From: Lachancea kluyveri NRRL Y-12651
Lineage: Eukaryota; Ascomycota; Saccharomycetes; Saccharomycetales; Saccharomycetaceae
Reading direction: 5' to 3'
Assembly: GCA_000149225.2 (NCBI GenBank)
Contig: CM000687.1
Span: forward strand, 114,501-178,500
DNA length: 64,000 nucleotides
Below are positions 20,261 to 31,048 of this stretch, in pieces. The position numbers were made by a program, and so were the translations under genes. The notes below the pieces were generated by a model. It ran no database searches. It was given only the letters and a program-made list of their open reading frames with translations, and was not told the DNA's origin. The stretch's first letter is position 1. Every line of letters begins with the position of its first letter.

Positions 20261-21877
20261 TTAATCGTATTTCGTACAAAAACCTAACCAGTTACGACCA
20301 ACACAGGATGATGATGTTGCGGGCTGTGTAGGTACGACGGTAATAGTGCCTGCCGGCGTGGTGGTGGTGGTGGTGGAAATGGTTGTCTTACTCTTCGTTG
20401 TCGATGGTTTTCCAGGCCTAGTCGTAACAATTTCCCTTCCTTTGATAAAATTCCAGTTGTAGCAGTCGTGGCATGGTTCTGGTGCACTGCATTTAGCCAC
20501 ATTTTTATATCCATTCAACACACCATCAATGACCGTGTGAATTCTATGATTAAGCATGTTTACGTGCCAACCCTTGTCGCTAACGACGTCGTAAACGCAA
20601 ACTTTACCAGAGTGGCACGAGGTCTCCATCGCATACCCACCAATGGAACAGGATGAACTGGCACCATTACAGGTTCCCATAAAGATAGGATCTGCTGTGT
20701 GCCCGAAATGCCAGACCCCTTCCATGTATGAAGGTAGGCCGGGAGGCATAGGTAAATGTAACCTTCGCGAGGCCAAAAGCTCGCCAGGTGCTTCGAAGGC
20801 GACCGCAGGCAAACCGTAGGTACGCCCCACGAGACTAGCCATGGCTCCACCCAGAGAATGTCCTGTAATCCATATAGCTGCATTTGGATACTGCTCCAAA
20901 ACATCTCTGTAAACGTCCAACACGGCAGAATAGTATCTATCCTTTCGTCTCAGCTCTTTCTCTAGGCACGTCTCGTCACAAGTGTAAGATTTGACGTAAC
21001 AGTCACAAACCGTGGTCCACAAATAACTGATACGTGCACAGCAACACGAAAAAAGTAAATTATCGTTGATCTTATCATTAACCGTAGTTTCATCATCCCC
21101 AGAACCCGCTAAGCCCTGTGCACTTGTGCCTTTGACCGCGATGACCACGACATCTTCGTCATCCTTCACAAACACGTGACCCCTTACACCGTCTCCGTCC
21201 CAGCCGTGGCCAGAAGAAATTGTGTGGTTCCAGGGGTTGGTGATATTTCTCCAATCACCAGTATGAGGCATTCTAACATACGCGTTAGACGACATCAATG
21301 CTAGGTTGACAACCGTGTCCTTATCAGAAATGTTTGGTGCCAACACAGCATCGTCTATCCATTCCAAATTTACCTTTGAGGCTAAATGGGGCGAATCGCG
21401 TGCAAAGTCGAGATATGATTCAACAAAGTCTGGATGGCGGTGCAGCATCCTAGTTATTCCTATGGCTTGCGATTTCAGTTTGAATGTGAAGTCAAATGGA
21501 TTCTGAGTGCGGTATTTTTCATTAGTAGTCCAGAGTTCCTCTTCATCACTGAAAACTGAAATATGCTGTTGGTAGTACTCGCCTGCTTCACTCACGAATT
21601 CAGGCGTAACATCTAGTCTCTGGTGATACCTATCAAAATCTCCTAGCCCATGTCTATAGACGTGTTTCAATTTAAAGGAGCCTTGGAGAGCAACAGGATC
21701 TTTGCTCACCTGTAAAGTATGGAGTAAATGATCATGCTTTGAAATGTATAGATAACCCGCTGCTATCAGCAGGAGTGTCAAGGTCGGGATGCGCCACCAC
21801 AGCAAGCGCCTCCTGAGTCTATTAGAAGCTTCTTTCTCGTTCATCATTGCGTTTTTCCAACCTATTGGCTGGTTCAT
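20261..21877 (-). CDS. ATG15: Vacuolar/autophagic phospholipase Atg15
   Basis: This 538-residue lipase has an N-terminal signal anchor (about residues 24-45) and a lumenal class-3-lipase domain. The nucleophile motif GHSLGG has its serine at about 341. The protein is cysteine-rich and has several N-glycosylation sequons. The C-terminal tail is Thr/Ser-rich (about 485-520) and ends in a conserved Cys/Trp-containing segment. S. cerevisiae Atg15 is 520 residues; it travels through the ER and multivesicular body pathway to the vacuole, where it breaks down the membranes of autophagic and Cvt bodies. The position corresponds to YCR068W. It is convergent with the Zn2Cys6 gene. Confidence 0.95.
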   Translation of the reverse strand: MNQPIGWKNAMMNEKEASNRLRRRLLWWRIPTLTLLLIAAGYLYISKHDHLLHTLQVSKDPVALQGSFKLKHVYRHGLGDFDRYHQRLDVTPEFVSEAGEYYQQHISVFSDEEELWTTNEKYRTQNPFDFTFKLKSQAIGITRMLHRHPDFVESYLDFARDSPHLASKVNLEWIDDAVLAPNISDKDTVVNLALMSSNAYVRMPHTGDWRNITNPWNHTISSGHGWDGDGVRGHVFVKDDEDVVVIAVKGTSAQGLAGSGDDETTVNDKINDNLLFSCCCARISYLWTTVCDCYVKSYTCDETCLEKELRRKDRYYSAVLDVYRDVLEQYPNAAIWITGHSLGGAMASLVGRTYGLPAVAFEAPGELLASRRLHLPMPPGLPSYMEGVWHFGHTADPIFMGTCNGASSSCSIGGYAMETSCHSGKVCVYDVVSDKGWHVNMLNHRIHTVIDGVLNGYKNVAKCSAPEPCHDCYNWNFIKGREIVTTRPGKPSTTKSKTTISTTTTTTPAGTITVVPTQPATSSSCVGRNWLGFCTKYD

Positions 21878-22227
21878 GTTGAGATATGATTTAAGAATCA
21901 GATGTAGCCCCTTGGTACAAATAACGTGGCCATCGGTAGCAAACTGAGATTGGTGCGAAAATCAAGAATTCCCATAAAGGCGTACATAACGATATTTCCA
22001 ACAGAATACTCTCGACCCGAAGTTACTTGCTAGTAATGAGTAGAACAAGACTGTACCTGTAATTTATTAAGCGTGTTGTTATGTAGAAGACAGAGTCTAG
22101 AGTTCTCATCTGGTGTATTAAGCATTAACCCGTTTTAAGAAGCCAGGGGTCCAACAAAACCTACAAGTGTTGTAGTCGTTACATCTATGGAGTTTTACGA
22201 GTTTTCGGATCTATATACCTATAAAAC
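21878..22227. other. ATG15 5' intergenic region
   Basis: This 350-bp spacer lies between the BUD17 stop and the ATG15 start (both minus strand). It should hold the BUD17 3' end and the ATG15 promoter. I see no gene, repeat or confident binding site. Confidence 0.5.
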
Positions 22228-23136
22228 CTATAATTTCAATGCGGTGAAACGAGGCCCCACCTTATCCTTTAGTATGTCTCTTGATTCTATTAGCTTTAGG
22301 TCATTGATTTTTATTGGACGAGCATCATTACCAGTACATCTCTTCGTGAGGTCGTATGTGCGTTGCAAAATGCTGTCAACCAGTGATAAAACTTTGTTCA
22401 CCTTTAGCGGTAGACTCACAGAAGTGCCATCCAAGACAGCGTCCATTACCAAAGCACTGAACAAATCGCCACTCCCGCTGAACAAGGCGTCGATCTTAGG
22501 AACTTGGAAGTAGTGGAAAGTTTCCGTTTCTGTGTCGCTACATGCGGTAATGTAGTGGTCTGATAAGTTCGGTAGCACGACACTTGTTACTATAACGTAC
22601 TTTACGGTTGGGTATAGCTGGTGGAACTTGATAAGACTACTCCGTAGTGAAGCGCAGTCGGTGATCTTGACGTCAGTCAAGGTTTCCATTTCAAACTGAT
22701 TTGGCGTGGTAAGAAACACAGAGCCACACTCCAAAATTTTACGGTAGATTGGCACCGTTTCTTCCGGAACGTAAAGTTTCCCATTGTCACCTAGAACTGG
22801 ATCCACAACCCACTTGATAGAAGTATCGCTTTCGCACAGTCGACTCACGGTTTCCGAGATGGCCTTTAAACCATCCACATCTGGCAAGTACCCGGTTAGC
22901 ACTGCATCGTACTTAAGTTCCAAGCCCTGCAGCAAACCCTTTTCTATAATATCACGTAGTTCCTGGGCCTTGGACTTGAATCCAGTGAAATGGCCGTATG
23001 CTGGATGATTCGAGAACTGAACAGTGTTGAGAGCATCAACGTCCCAGCCTCTGTACTGAAGTGGGAATGTAGCTGCCTTATTTCCAACGTAGCCATGTAC
23101 AACATGGGATTGGATCGACAGCACCTTTTTAACCAT
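22228..23136 (-). CDS. BUD17: Putative pyridoxal kinase Bud17
   Basis: The start is placed at the ATG at 23136, giving 302 residues; the open frame further upstream has no ATG in a matching position (it begins with TTG). The protein begins MVKKVLSIQSHVVHGYVGNK, the substrate-binding start of the PdxK/ribokinase fold. It also has NTVQFSNH, the GYLPDVDG loop, DPVLGDNGKLY and a GSGDLFSA anion-hole/catalytic aspartate motif near the C-terminus (about residues 241-248). It should phosphorylate pyridoxal or pyridoxine to make the B6 cofactor; in S. cerevisiae the annotation comes partly from a bud-site screen. It matches YNR027W, and is divergent from SEC12 by 162 bp. Confidence 0.92.
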   Translation of the reverse strand: MVKKVLSIQSHVVHGYVGNKAATFPLQYRGWDVDALNTVQFSNHPAYGHFTGFKSKAQELRDIIEKGLLQGLELKYDAVLTGYLPDVDGLKAISETVSRLCESDTSIKWVVDPVLGDNGKLYVPEETVPIYRKILECGSVFLTTPNQFEMETLTDVKITDCASLRSSLIKFHQLYPTVKYVIVTSVVLPNLSDHYITACSDTETETFHYFQVPKIDALFSGSGDLFSALVMDAVLDGTSVSLPLKVNKVLSLVDSILQRTYDLTKRCTGNDARPIKINDLKLIESRDILKDKVGPRFTALKL

Positions 23137-23298
23137 GCTTGTCCTATCTCTTGTTTTACTGTAATTGTACGAGAAACCAACTTTTCCCGTGAGATTTTCA
23201 GCCGAGTACAACCATCACCATCAGCTCGCAGTTCCTAAAGGTAAAGACCCAAAGAGAAAAAAAAAGGAGAGAAAGAAGAGCATATCTTAAAAGGGCAA

Positions 23299-26271
23299 AT
23301 GAAGTTTGAAACCTCTTTGTACAATGTTGGCTACCCAGTGTATGGTGCCAGATTTCTAAATAACTCAACTTTACTCGTTACTGGTGGCGGTGGTGAAGGA
23401 AACAACGGTATTCCCAACAAGTTGACCGCGCTACAAGTGAACTTTAACAAACGTAAGGTTGTCAAAAGGTTCAGAGAACTAACGTTGGATCCCAATGATG
23501 ACTCACCTACGACTTTGGATGTTGCGAACAATGTCATTTTGATGGGCTGTAATGAAAATTCCAAAAAGATTGAATCTGGTCAGGAGAATCACCACCTGAG
23601 AAAATACGTCTACGAAAATGATCATTTAAGGTTCGTTGCAAGCGTAGACTTGAATCGTACTACCAATGCAGAGGACTATACAAAGCTCACCTACATTTCT
23701 AGGGATGGTTCTGTTGCTGCAGTTGCATCATCCAAACTGCCCACTATTATCAGAATTGTCCAGCCAGAGAACTTGAAGGAAACATACGAAATAGAAACAG
23801 GCAACGATGTGAAAGACTTGCATTTTAGCCCTGATGGCAAAGTCTTGAGCTACATCACAGCATCTACATTGGAAGTTATTTCCATTGTCACTGGCAGGTT
23901 CATTATCAGAAAAACGAACTTTGACAAGAATTGGACCTTATCCAAGATTAGGTTCATTGGAGAGGATACCATATTAATCGCAGCAGCCTTAAAAAAGGGA
24001 AGCGGTGTTGTACTAACCAAAATCAGCTTGAAAAGTGGTACCTCCTCTGTATTAAAGACCAAATTAGTGACCAGCAAGTTCAAAGGAGTGACTTCAATGG
24101 ATGTTGACATAAATGGGCAATTAGCCGCATTAGCCAGTAATGACAATTCTATCGCGATTGTGAGATTGAAAAACTTCAGCGTTGCTAAGTTATTCAAACA
24201 GGTCCATAGCTTCGCTGTTACCCGTGTCTCATTCTCTCCAGACAGTAAAATACTGGCCAGTGTTTCCGCTGCAAACACTATTCACGTCATCCAGCTTCCT
24301 GAAGGATTACCAACATCTACCTCTTTTTTTGAAAAGTTAATGAAGTTATTCTTCAACTTCTTGTTGGTCGTTATATTGGCAGCAGCAGCCCAGCTTTCCT
24401 ACAAGTATAACTTACATCATAAAGTTTACGAATATGTGCATAGGGAGTACATTAGCAAGAACGATTCATCTTCCTATTTTACCTTAAACGATCCATTGCG
24501 TCAAACTACTTTAGTGGGTGATATTGTGAGTGTCAACACGTACACTAGACCTTTGAGCACCGAGTTGTCATCCATCGACACCTCAGTATTGAGAAAGGTA
24601 AGTTCCATCAAAGACACACTCATTCCTGCTACTACTATTTTAAGTACTGATGACAAATCTACTGACTCTTTTAGCTCTGATCCCGTTGAAAGCTCATTTA
24701 GCGAATTTGCAAACATTACTTCGGCAAATCTAGAAACCACATCAACCACTGAAGTGCCAATTCCTTCTGCCAATGAATTGGAAGTGGAGATATCTGTTTC
24801 TATTCTATCCTTTATTGAATCCGAAGCCAGAACCGCATCCAGCGGTTTGACTGAAACTGAACATATTACATCCCTTACAGCTACACAAAATTCAGAACCC
24901 AAGGAAACAATTGAATCACAAAACTTAGAAATTCTTGCAGAACCCGTTTTTTTGAATGATAAGGAGTCCTTTCCCATCGAGAACCTCACTCTTTCCATAA
25001 CCCCTCCAGTTATCGAGGAGCCAGTAAAGCTAACATGGGGAGAACCTAAGGAAACGGCGGTTGCTATCAACGAAACGTCATTCATATCGACCGCAACCTC
25101 TAGTGGAGCAGTTGCCACTGCTTTAGAGGAGCCCTCACTTCCAGAAGGCAGTATCGTTGAAGAATTGGAAACCGGGGAACAACTCACAGACGTGGTTAAC
25201 AATTCCACGGAGACTGTCCATAATGATACTATTACAGAGTCTTCTAAGAGTCTAGCTACTTCTTCTGCTCAAATAATCCAAGAAAATTCAACTACGCAAA
25301 CCAAAATTGTGAATTCTTCTGTTGAGACAAAAGAAGCTAGATCTTCATCTATCGGGGAAACCCTGGAGAAGGAACCTCACGAAGATACACTAACAAAAGA
25401 ATTGGAGGCAACCAAATCTAAAATAACGCCTACAGAAGAGCAAATTACCGGAAAAATTCCTGTAGAGGAGACGACTATCGAAGAAGTTGTTCGTGAAAAA
25501 ACCGAAGAAGTTTTTGTTGAAGGAACAAACAAAGAAACTGTTCAGCCCGATGCTAAAAGCGAAACTGAGAGGTTTGCCGATCTAGTCAAACCCGCGTTTA
25601 CAAAGGAAATAATTTTGTCAATAACTGACCCGATTAAAGAAACTGAAACGGGTACTACAGAGGCTGCCAGAACCGAGACCGAGCTGGTTAGGGATGCTGA
25701 CACAATCGAAAACAGCACTGAAACTATTGACCTCTCCACTAAATATGTTAGTTCCAATCCTAGTTTGGAAAAAAGCAAAGAGGAAAAAGGAGAACAACTT
25801 GCAACTCAAACCGTAGTTACCGAAACCCAAGTTAAAACTGTAACTACAACTCCTCAGTTAGAAATGACTTCAGTCGAAGACAGATCCTCCTTGGAGACTG
25901 AAGAAACAAACGTGACTTCCACCACCACGGTTACTGAGGTTACTAGTCAATTTTTAGAGACGGAGACTTCTTCTGTACACAAAAGCACCGAGACTACCAA
26001 CCACCCCAAACAAGTGATTAGTTTTGTCGGGGAGTTTCACGACTCCTCATCCGGATTTGTTTCTACCAATGAGCCTGACGAAATCTCCATCAAATCTGTT
26101 TACGAAACAAACGCCTCTTCAGAAACATCGTCGATGAATAGCACCAGTGAAACCTTCCACAGTACTGGAAATAAAGCTTCGGTTACCGTTACCGAAGTAG
26201 TTACAGTTGAAGATGTGGCTAAGCCTGTTTCGACCACTGAAACACCCATTGAACTGCATGATGAGCTGTAA
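23299..26271 (+). CDS. SEC12: Sec12/Sed4-type ER membrane protein, Sar1 GEF
   Basis: This 990-residue type II membrane protein has a cytosolic seven-bladed propeller (about 1-335) and one membrane segment (about 349-369). The roughly 620-residue lumenal part is very rich in Thr, Ser and Glu, repetitive, and holds many N-glycosylation sequons. The last four residues are HDEL, an ER retrieval signal in the lumen. The family activates the GTPase Sar1 at ER exit sites to start COPII coat assembly. S. cerevisiae has two products of duplication: Sec12 (471, the exchange factor) and Sed4 (1,065, long lumenal domain). The single gene here has Sed4-like length and stands where both YNR026C and YCR067C would map. 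Confidence 0.93.
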   Translation: MKFETSLYNVGYPVYGARFLNNSTLLVTGGGGEGNNGIPNKLTALQVNFNKRKVVKRFRELTLDPNDDSPTTLDVANNVILMGCNENSKKIESGQENHHLRKYVYENDHLRFVASVDLNRTTNAEDYTKLTYISRDGSVAAVASSKLPTIIRIVQPENLKETYEIETGNDVKDLHFSPDGKVLSYITASTLEVISIVTGRFIIRKTNFDKNWTLSKIRFIGEDTILIAAALKKGSGVVLTKISLKSGTSSVLKTKLVTSKFKGVTSMDVDINGQLAALASNDNSIAIVRLKNFSVAKLFKQVHSFAVTRVSFSPDSKILASVSAANTIHVIQLPEGLPTSTSFFEKLMKLFFNFLLVVILAAAAQLSYKYNLHHKVYEYVHREYISKNDSSSYFTLNDPLRQTTLVGDIVSVNTYTRPLSTELSSIDTSVLRKVSSIKDTLIPATTILSTDDKSTDSFSSDPVESSFSEFANITSANLETTSTTEVPIPSANELEVEISVSILSFIESEARTASSGLTETEHITSLTATQNSEPKETIESQNLEILAEPVFLNDKESFPIENLTLSITPPVIEEPVKLTWGEPKETAVAINETSFISTATSSGAVATALEEPSLPEGSIVEELETGEQLTDVVNNSTETVHNDTITESSKSLATSSAQIIQENSTTQTKIVNSSVETKEARSSSIGETLEKEPHEDTLTKELEATKSKITPTEEQITGKIPVEETTIEEVVREKTEEVFVEGTNKETVQPDAKSETERFADLVKPAFTKEIILSITDPIKETETGTTEAARTETELVRDADTIENSTETIDLSTKYVSSNPSLEKSKEEKGEQLATQTVVTETQVKTVTTTPQLEMTSVEDRSSLETEETNVTSTTTVTEVTSQFLETETSSVHKSTETTNHPKQVISFVGEFHDSSSGFVSTNEPDEISIKSVYETNASSETSSMNSTSETFHSTGNKASVTVTEVVTVEDVAKPVSTTETPIELHDEL

Positions 26272-26389
26272 GTTTCTCATATTTCATAAATAGAAAGTGC
26301 CCATATACTATTTGTATCTTTTGTGTATCTAGTTTACCACCCATATACTAACGCTAGACAAGTTAGAAATCACTGTAACTAACTACAGT

Positions 26390-27796
26390 TCATAGTTCTT
26401 CTAAGTCAGCATCGGAACTCAAATCTACACCAATATTTGTTTTTTCTATATCTACTGAATTGTTGGTAGCACTGTTGGCTAGCACTGGTACTTGTGGACC
26501 TACTTTAACAACACGTTCTTTTTCTTTAGTCTTTGGTTCACGCTCAGGTCGTTTAGTTCCATTTTCCAGACTATCACGGGCTTCCTTGAGCAGTTCTTTA
26601 AATTCATTTTGGTGTTCCTTGATCCATCCCTTCCTATCAAATCTATCATTTTTGAAATCTTTCATTCTATTAAGGTGCACTCCACCGGCATTACCTCTCA
26701 ACATGTTAGAAATGCTGTTACTGGAATTATCGACATTATGAGCTGTTTCCCAACTAGCTAGTTTTCTGCGTATTTCCTTCTCACTCATGGGTTCAATCGA
26801 GTCTAAAAAATTGCTGTTCCACAACATTTCGTAATGGTTATATCTAGTAATCATCTGTTGTCGGTGACCAGCAGTGGAGAGATTTAAAGACGACAGTTTT
26901 TGTTTTAATTGTGCTGTCGACATAGATGAAAAATTAAGCTTTGGAAGCCTTTGATAATTTTGAGTTGGCGCAGAATCCATGTACTTTTTAGAGTGAGTTA
27001 TGACTTCAGACAAGGTTGGCGAAGTGCTCTTCTTCTTCAGCAATTTACTAGTGGGTCCGGTTTGCCATGGATGGTTGGCCTCAGAATCTCCATTTAGTTT
27101 TTTCTCTGTCTTTATGGTATCAAGGGTCCCCAATGTTAAACATTCGTCCAAATGAGTTCTCTGAAGATATTCCAGAGGATACGATTTTTGGCAAATAGGG
27201 CATTGTCCTAAGTGTTCTGTCTTCAACTTCGAGTATTTATCCAAACTGGCATTACTTTCTTTAGTTTCTCTACGAGGTTTTTTGCCACCTTGTATCAAAG
27301 CTTCGAGGCCTCTTTTAGCTGGCCTACTATTATTTACACCAGTGATTTCGATATCATCATCACCATCTGTTGCATTGCCATCATCGGATGGAATTTCTAT
27401 CATAGTAGAGACGCTGCTCTCATTTTCTTTCGTCTCAAGATTTTTAACAGGCTCTAAACATTTCATTAACCTGCTTCTAATATCTAAATAGCTACCGATG
27501 ATTTCATTGACCAAGAATTCACTTCTAAGCATTGATTCCCTCAGTTCTACTAGGCACAATGGACATTTCAATTCTCTATTCAAGTATTCACGTATGCACA
27601 GAGAGCAAAAAGTGTGCCCACAGGGTGTCAGTACAGGTGTTTTGAGAAAGTCTTTACAAACATGACATCTTAGTAGAGTATCCAGGTCCGATAGCTGTGG
27701 CAATGAAGTTTGTAGGAAATCAGTTGGATCTGTGACATTGTTGCTCTGAGTAACTTCCTTTGGGTTTTTGGAATGCTTAATGAAAAATCGGCTCAT
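26390..27796 (-). CDS. RAD18: Post-replication repair E3 ubiquitin ligase Rad18
   Basis: The start is the ATG at 27796 (468 residues); one upstream codon in the frame is TTG. Domains: RING finger at about 44-81 (CHVC, CGHTFCSLC, CPLC), UBZ4 zinc finger at about 199-219 (CPIC to THLDEC), and SAP domain at about 292-326. A basic Rad6-binding region and an acidic tail follow. Rad18 recruits Rad6 to single-stranded DNA and monoubiquitinates PCNA on Lys164, starting translesion synthesis or template switching. S. cerevisiae Rad18 is 487 residues. It is convergent with SEC12 and matches YCR066W. Confidence 0.96.
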   Translation of the reverse strand: MSRFFIKHSKNPKEVTQSNNVTDPTDFLQTSLPQLSDLDTLLRCHVCKDFLKTPVLTPCGHTFCSLCIREYLNRELKCPLCLVELRESMLRSEFLVNEIIGSYLDIRSRLMKCLEPVKNLETKENESSVSTMIEIPSDDGNATDGDDDIEITGVNNSRPAKRGLEALIQGGKKPRRETKESNASLDKYSKLKTEHLGQCPICQKSYPLEYLQRTHLDECLTLGTLDTIKTEKKLNGDSEANHPWQTGPTSKLLKKKSTSPTLSEVITHSKKYMDSAPTQNYQRLPKLNFSSMSTAQLKQKLSSLNLSTAGHRQQMITRYNHYEMLWNSNFLDSIEPMSEKEIRRKLASWETAHNVDNSSNSISNMLRGNAGGVHLNRMKDFKNDRFDRKGWIKEHQNEFKELLKEARDSLENGTKRPEREPKTKEKERVVKVGPQVPVLANSATNNSVDIEKTNIGVDLSSDADLEEL

Positions 27797-28157
27797 CAAA
27801 GCTTTTTCCTATAGGTTTCTTTAATTTGCGGTCGGTTTTATATGAGCCTATGTGGTATACTGGGATGGCAGAATAAGGTATGATTCGCAATTACTAACTT
27901 ATGCTCGCGTTTTTTGAAATACAAAATTTCAAGTAGCGTACCACACGATTTAACTGAAGTTAGTAAAACTCAGTTACAGAAGTTATAATGAATTCTACAT
28001 CTGAACTAAAAAAGCTTACCACATTTAAATATCGTCCATTAATATTACATTTCCTCGTTTATATACCTGAAATCAAGTCCCACTTAATCTTGAGATAATA
28101 AACCTTAAAAGTAAAACCCAAACAAAACCAACAAGCAATCGCTACATAAAAAAAAAA
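27797..28157. other. RAD18 5' intergenic region
   Basis: This 361-bp spacer lies between the HCM1 stop and the RAD18 start (both minus strand). It is AT-rich and includes ATTTAAATAT. I see no gene and no confident regulatory motif. Confidence 0.45.
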
Positions 28158-30017
28158 TTACGATTCACTAGTTTCGCCAGTATTTGTGCCCTTCTCCCCA
28201 ATACCATCCTTATTTCCCATAGTTTTAGTTCCTTGAAATGGAACGCCTAATTTTTTATCTTTCATCGGAGATTGACGTGATAAATCGCCACAACTCTCAA
28301 CCGCACGTTTCCAAACAGAGCAAACATCAACACCGAACAAGCTACTCGAAGAAAACCTGGAACTTTCAAAAAATTTGTGAGCACGAGACAACGCAACACC
28401 ATTTCCACGATTTGTAGATGACACATTCAACTTACGTGGCGATTTAAGATCAGCTCTTTTCCCGCTTCCATCTTCATCCATACAATCATCAATCGATATT
28501 ATAGGCGTTTCGAATGTCTTCAAAACCAAGGGCGAAGCGTAAAAATCATCGAAAAAGAAAGATGGGGTTTGCCACTTGAGGACGGAAGAGCCGAAATCGT
28601 CTCTGGGAGTAGCAGCAACAAATGGCGTTCTCTCTTCACCATGGCTCGCCTGTCTAACCTTGGGTGTACTCAACAGATCATTGCTGTGATTTTTAGGTTT
28701 GTCCTTTGTCGATGGCGACTGCAAAGATTCTAGCAGTGGTCCCGATGCATCACGTTTAGGTACTGGTGATGTCGTATCGAAATTTGTATTGAAGGAGCAA
28801 GTGTATTTTTTAAAATCCCGAGGAGAAGACATCAAAGAAGCACCGTCAGCAATAAAACCATTATGCTCCTGGGTCCACTCAACCCTTTGTAATCCAATTG
28901 CAGTATTCGACCTCTTCAAAGATGGTGCATTGTATCCGTCATTACCATCACGATGCTGAGACATAGGGTCAGAATGGAAGGCATGGTCATCATCGTCGAT
29001 AAATGCATCTTTGTCATTCGCCTTGTCATCTAAATCACCAAAATTCAATTCAAAAGGTGTAGGAGACTGCGCTTGTGGAGAAGAAGCAACGTCTAGCAAT
29101 GGCGAAGGATTGTCATCCAAGTCAGAATCGTAATCTATTTCAGAAGTATCAGGGTTCCTATACTTTCTTCTGAAATTATCGTAGCTATCTGTGGAAAGTT
29201 TCCAGCCATCTTTGTTAAGCGTTTCACCGTGGTTTACTTGTGCCTTTCGATGCGTAGATTTAGCCTTTGCCTCATCCACATAATCTGAAGACAAGCCAGT
29301 AGGTGCATCGACAACAGAAACTGTGCGCAACCGCCTTCTAATTTCGGCACTGGCTTGCGTATTGCCTTTGAAGAATTTACCTTCAAACCCAGACTTGACT
29401 TCCCAAAAATGGCCTTTGCCATCACTCGACTTGCCACCCTTTATGAACGCCTCATTCAAAGACAAGTTGTGTCTTATGCTATTTCTCCACCCAGCGTCTT
29501 GGGGTCTATAGTAAGGAAAATGTGCAGAAATCCAATGATAAATTTGCGATAGTGTGAGCCGAGCTTGTGAAGATTGTAAAATCGCCAAGCCAATCAGCAT
29601 CGCATAAGAGTATGGAGGTTTCTTGTTCGGATCTTGCAGCGTACTCGCTTTGGAAGTGTCAGAAAGGGACTCGATAAGTTCTTCCAAAGTGTTTGAGTTA
29701 GTGGAGCGCGTCGTTATTAAAGAGGGATTACGGCTGTTGCTGCCATCATTAGAAGAAGGAATTACCTTCTGTTTTTTTGCTTTTGATTGCTGAATCGGAG
29801 AAGACAGCTCAGGCGATAATGGGTGTACATTTATTGTCTTATCATTGGGTGTATTAGCCTTGCGAATAGTTGAGCGAGGAGGCGTCAGGGTATGTTCATC
29901 GGCTAAATCACTTGACCTTCTTTTTTTGTTCACTGACAATTCATTTAGCGGTTTTCTTTCCGGTTCTGTTTTGAACATGTTTGTAGAATTCTCAATCTCA
30001 ATCAATATACCTTCCAT
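28158..30017 (-). CDS. HCM1: Forkhead transcription factor Hcm1
   Basis: This 619-residue protein has a forkhead DNA-binding domain at about 132-218 (KKPPYSYAMLIGLAI, then WRNSIRHNLSLN). Four Ser/Thr-Pro sites cluster before it (about 45-73), with more in the C-terminal half, consistent with cyclin-dependent kinase control. The rest is low complexity. Hcm1 drives S-phase genes for spindle assembly, chromosome segregation and budding, and feeds into the next transcription wave (FKH1/2, NDD1). S. cerevisiae Hcm1 is 564 residues. Its promoter holds a dense SBF/MBF-type element cluster, matching known late-G1 expression. The position corresponds to YCR065W. Confidence 0.94.
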   Translation of the reverse strand: MEGILIEIENSTNMFKTEPERKPLNELSVNKKRRSSDLADEHTLTPPRSTIRKANTPNDKTINVHPLSPELSSPIQQSKAKKQKVIPSSNDGSNSRNPSLITTRSTNSNTLEELIESLSDTSKASTLQDPNKKPPYSYAMLIGLAILQSSQARLTLSQIYHWISAHFPYYRPQDAGWRNSIRHNLSLNEAFIKGGKSSDGKGHFWEVKSGFEGKFFKGNTQASAEIRRRLRTVSVVDAPTGLSSDYVDEAKAKSTHRKAQVNHGETLNKDGWKLSTDSYDNFRRKYRNPDTSEIDYDSDLDDNPSPLLDVASSPQAQSPTPFELNFGDLDDKANDKDAFIDDDDHAFHSDPMSQHRDGNDGYNAPSLKRSNTAIGLQRVEWTQEHNGFIADGASLMSSPRDFKKYTCSFNTNFDTTSPVPKRDASGPLLESLQSPSTKDKPKNHSNDLLSTPKVRQASHGEERTPFVAATPRDDFGSSVLKWQTPSFFFDDFYASPLVLKTFETPIISIDDCMDEDGSGKRADLKSPRKLNVSSTNRGNGVALSRAHKFFESSRFSSSSLFGVDVCSVWKRAVESCGDLSRQSPMKDKKLGVPFQGTKTMGNKDGIGEKGTNTGETSES

Positions 30018-30208
30018 ATTGACAGCCGATCGTGTAGTAATCAGCTAACTACTTTATATAAGATCACTGCAACGCGAAAAGAGAAAATCGTATGCCCAGA
30101 CTTCAAAAGGAATTACTGACGTAGGATGAATAAGAACCTAGATGCATGAGGCTAAACTCCCTGCATTTATATAGAATTTCCCTCTACAGACACTCCTTAT
30201 AAGAATTT

Positions 30209-30266
30209 TTTTTCGCGGTCCGTTTTCGCGTCGCGTCGCGTTTATTTCGCATTGTCTAGGCACGTG
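30209..30266 (-). promoter_or_regulatory. G1/S (MCB/SCB-like) element cluster and CACGTG site upstream of HCM1
   Basis: Read on the minus strand, 30209-30243 holds three overlapping ACGCGA (MCB-type) cores and two CGCGAAA (SCB-like) sequences, about 190-230 bp upstream of the HCM1 ATG. An E-box CACGTG inside ATCACGTG (Cbf1 type) lies at 30261-30266. MCB is bound by MBF (Mbp1/Swi6) and SCB by SBF (Swi4/Swi6). HCM1 is a known SBF/MBF target in S. cerevisiae. Confidence 0.75.
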
Positions 30267-30343
30267 ATCTCAGCTCCAAGGGCAACAACTTTATTGCAGA
30301 GACAAGCTTCGACTCCCTTTCTTTGTGTCCAACTGTTTCGGAT

Positions 30344-30817
30344 TTAATCAGTACTTGCACATCCGTTACATCCACAATGAATACACTGTTTGAATGTCAC
30401 TACTCCGTCTTTACTGTTTTTTTCTAACGTTGTTCGCGGGACCCGACAAATACAGGTATTACCATGTGTAGTCTCGTCACTTTGTATGCATTTTAAACAG
30501 CATAGCTTTTCGTAGCCCTTCTTCTTCCATTTTGCTATAAGCATTTTGTCTGCATACTTCTCTTTAAGCAACCACTCATAAAGCTCTTTCGAGATGGCCT
30601 TGCGTTTGTAGAACATTTCGTAAATGTACCTGGTCCGTTGGTGTGTTATCTGAAAGACTTCCCATATAGATTCGTTTGCTTTGGCTGATAGTTTAGACGT
30701 TTTGTTACTTTCTGATTGGACTTCTTTTAGCTGCAGTTCAAACTCCGTCAAGGTTGGCTTTAGCTTTTCAAAGCCAGAGGGTGGAGTCTTTGTTCTACTA
30801 GTATTAATACGAGGCAT
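30344..30817 (-). CDS. BUD31: Spliceosomal protein Bud31
   Basis: This 157-residue protein is the same length as S. cerevisiae Bud31. It has the G10/Bud31 family N-terminus (MPRINTSRTK, GFEKLKPTL) and a cysteine-rich zinc-binding C-terminus (CCLKC, NTCICRVP, CIHCGCNGC). Bud31 belongs to the Prp19-associated core of activated spliceosomes. In S. cerevisiae its loss indirectly impairs bud-site selection through splicing of specific transcripts. There is no intron. It corresponds to YCR063W, and its promoter lies between it and the tRNA-Ser gene. Confidence 0.96.
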   Translation of the reverse strand: MPRINTSRTKTPPSGFEKLKPTLTEFELQLKEVQSESNKTSKLSAKANESIWEVFQITHQRTRYIYEMFYKRKAISKELYEWLLKEKYADKMLIAKWKKKGYEKLCCLKCIQSDETTHGNTCICRVPRTTLEKNSKDGVVTFKQCIHCGCNGCASTD

Positions 30818-31048
30818 ACTACGAAAGGCACAGGTTGTAGCTCTATAGGAGGTGCTCAGTTAGTGCGACTTTCGTACATCTGCCTTTAACACTCATCGCT
30901 GAGTAAGTTTTTTCTGAAAGTTTTTTCTTTTCAGTTCTAAATTGGGTTATCTTAGCAAAGTGATGAAAAGGAGTTTCCAGATATGGTAAGAGTTCCGAAA
31001 GAGGTAAATAAACACACGGCCCCAGAAAACAAGGGAGAAAAAAATTAA

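Noticed and set aside
24501-25208. 235-codon minus-strand frame
   Set aside because: Antisense to the repetitive Ser/Thr-rich lumenal part of SEC12, where biased composition keeps the opposite strand open.
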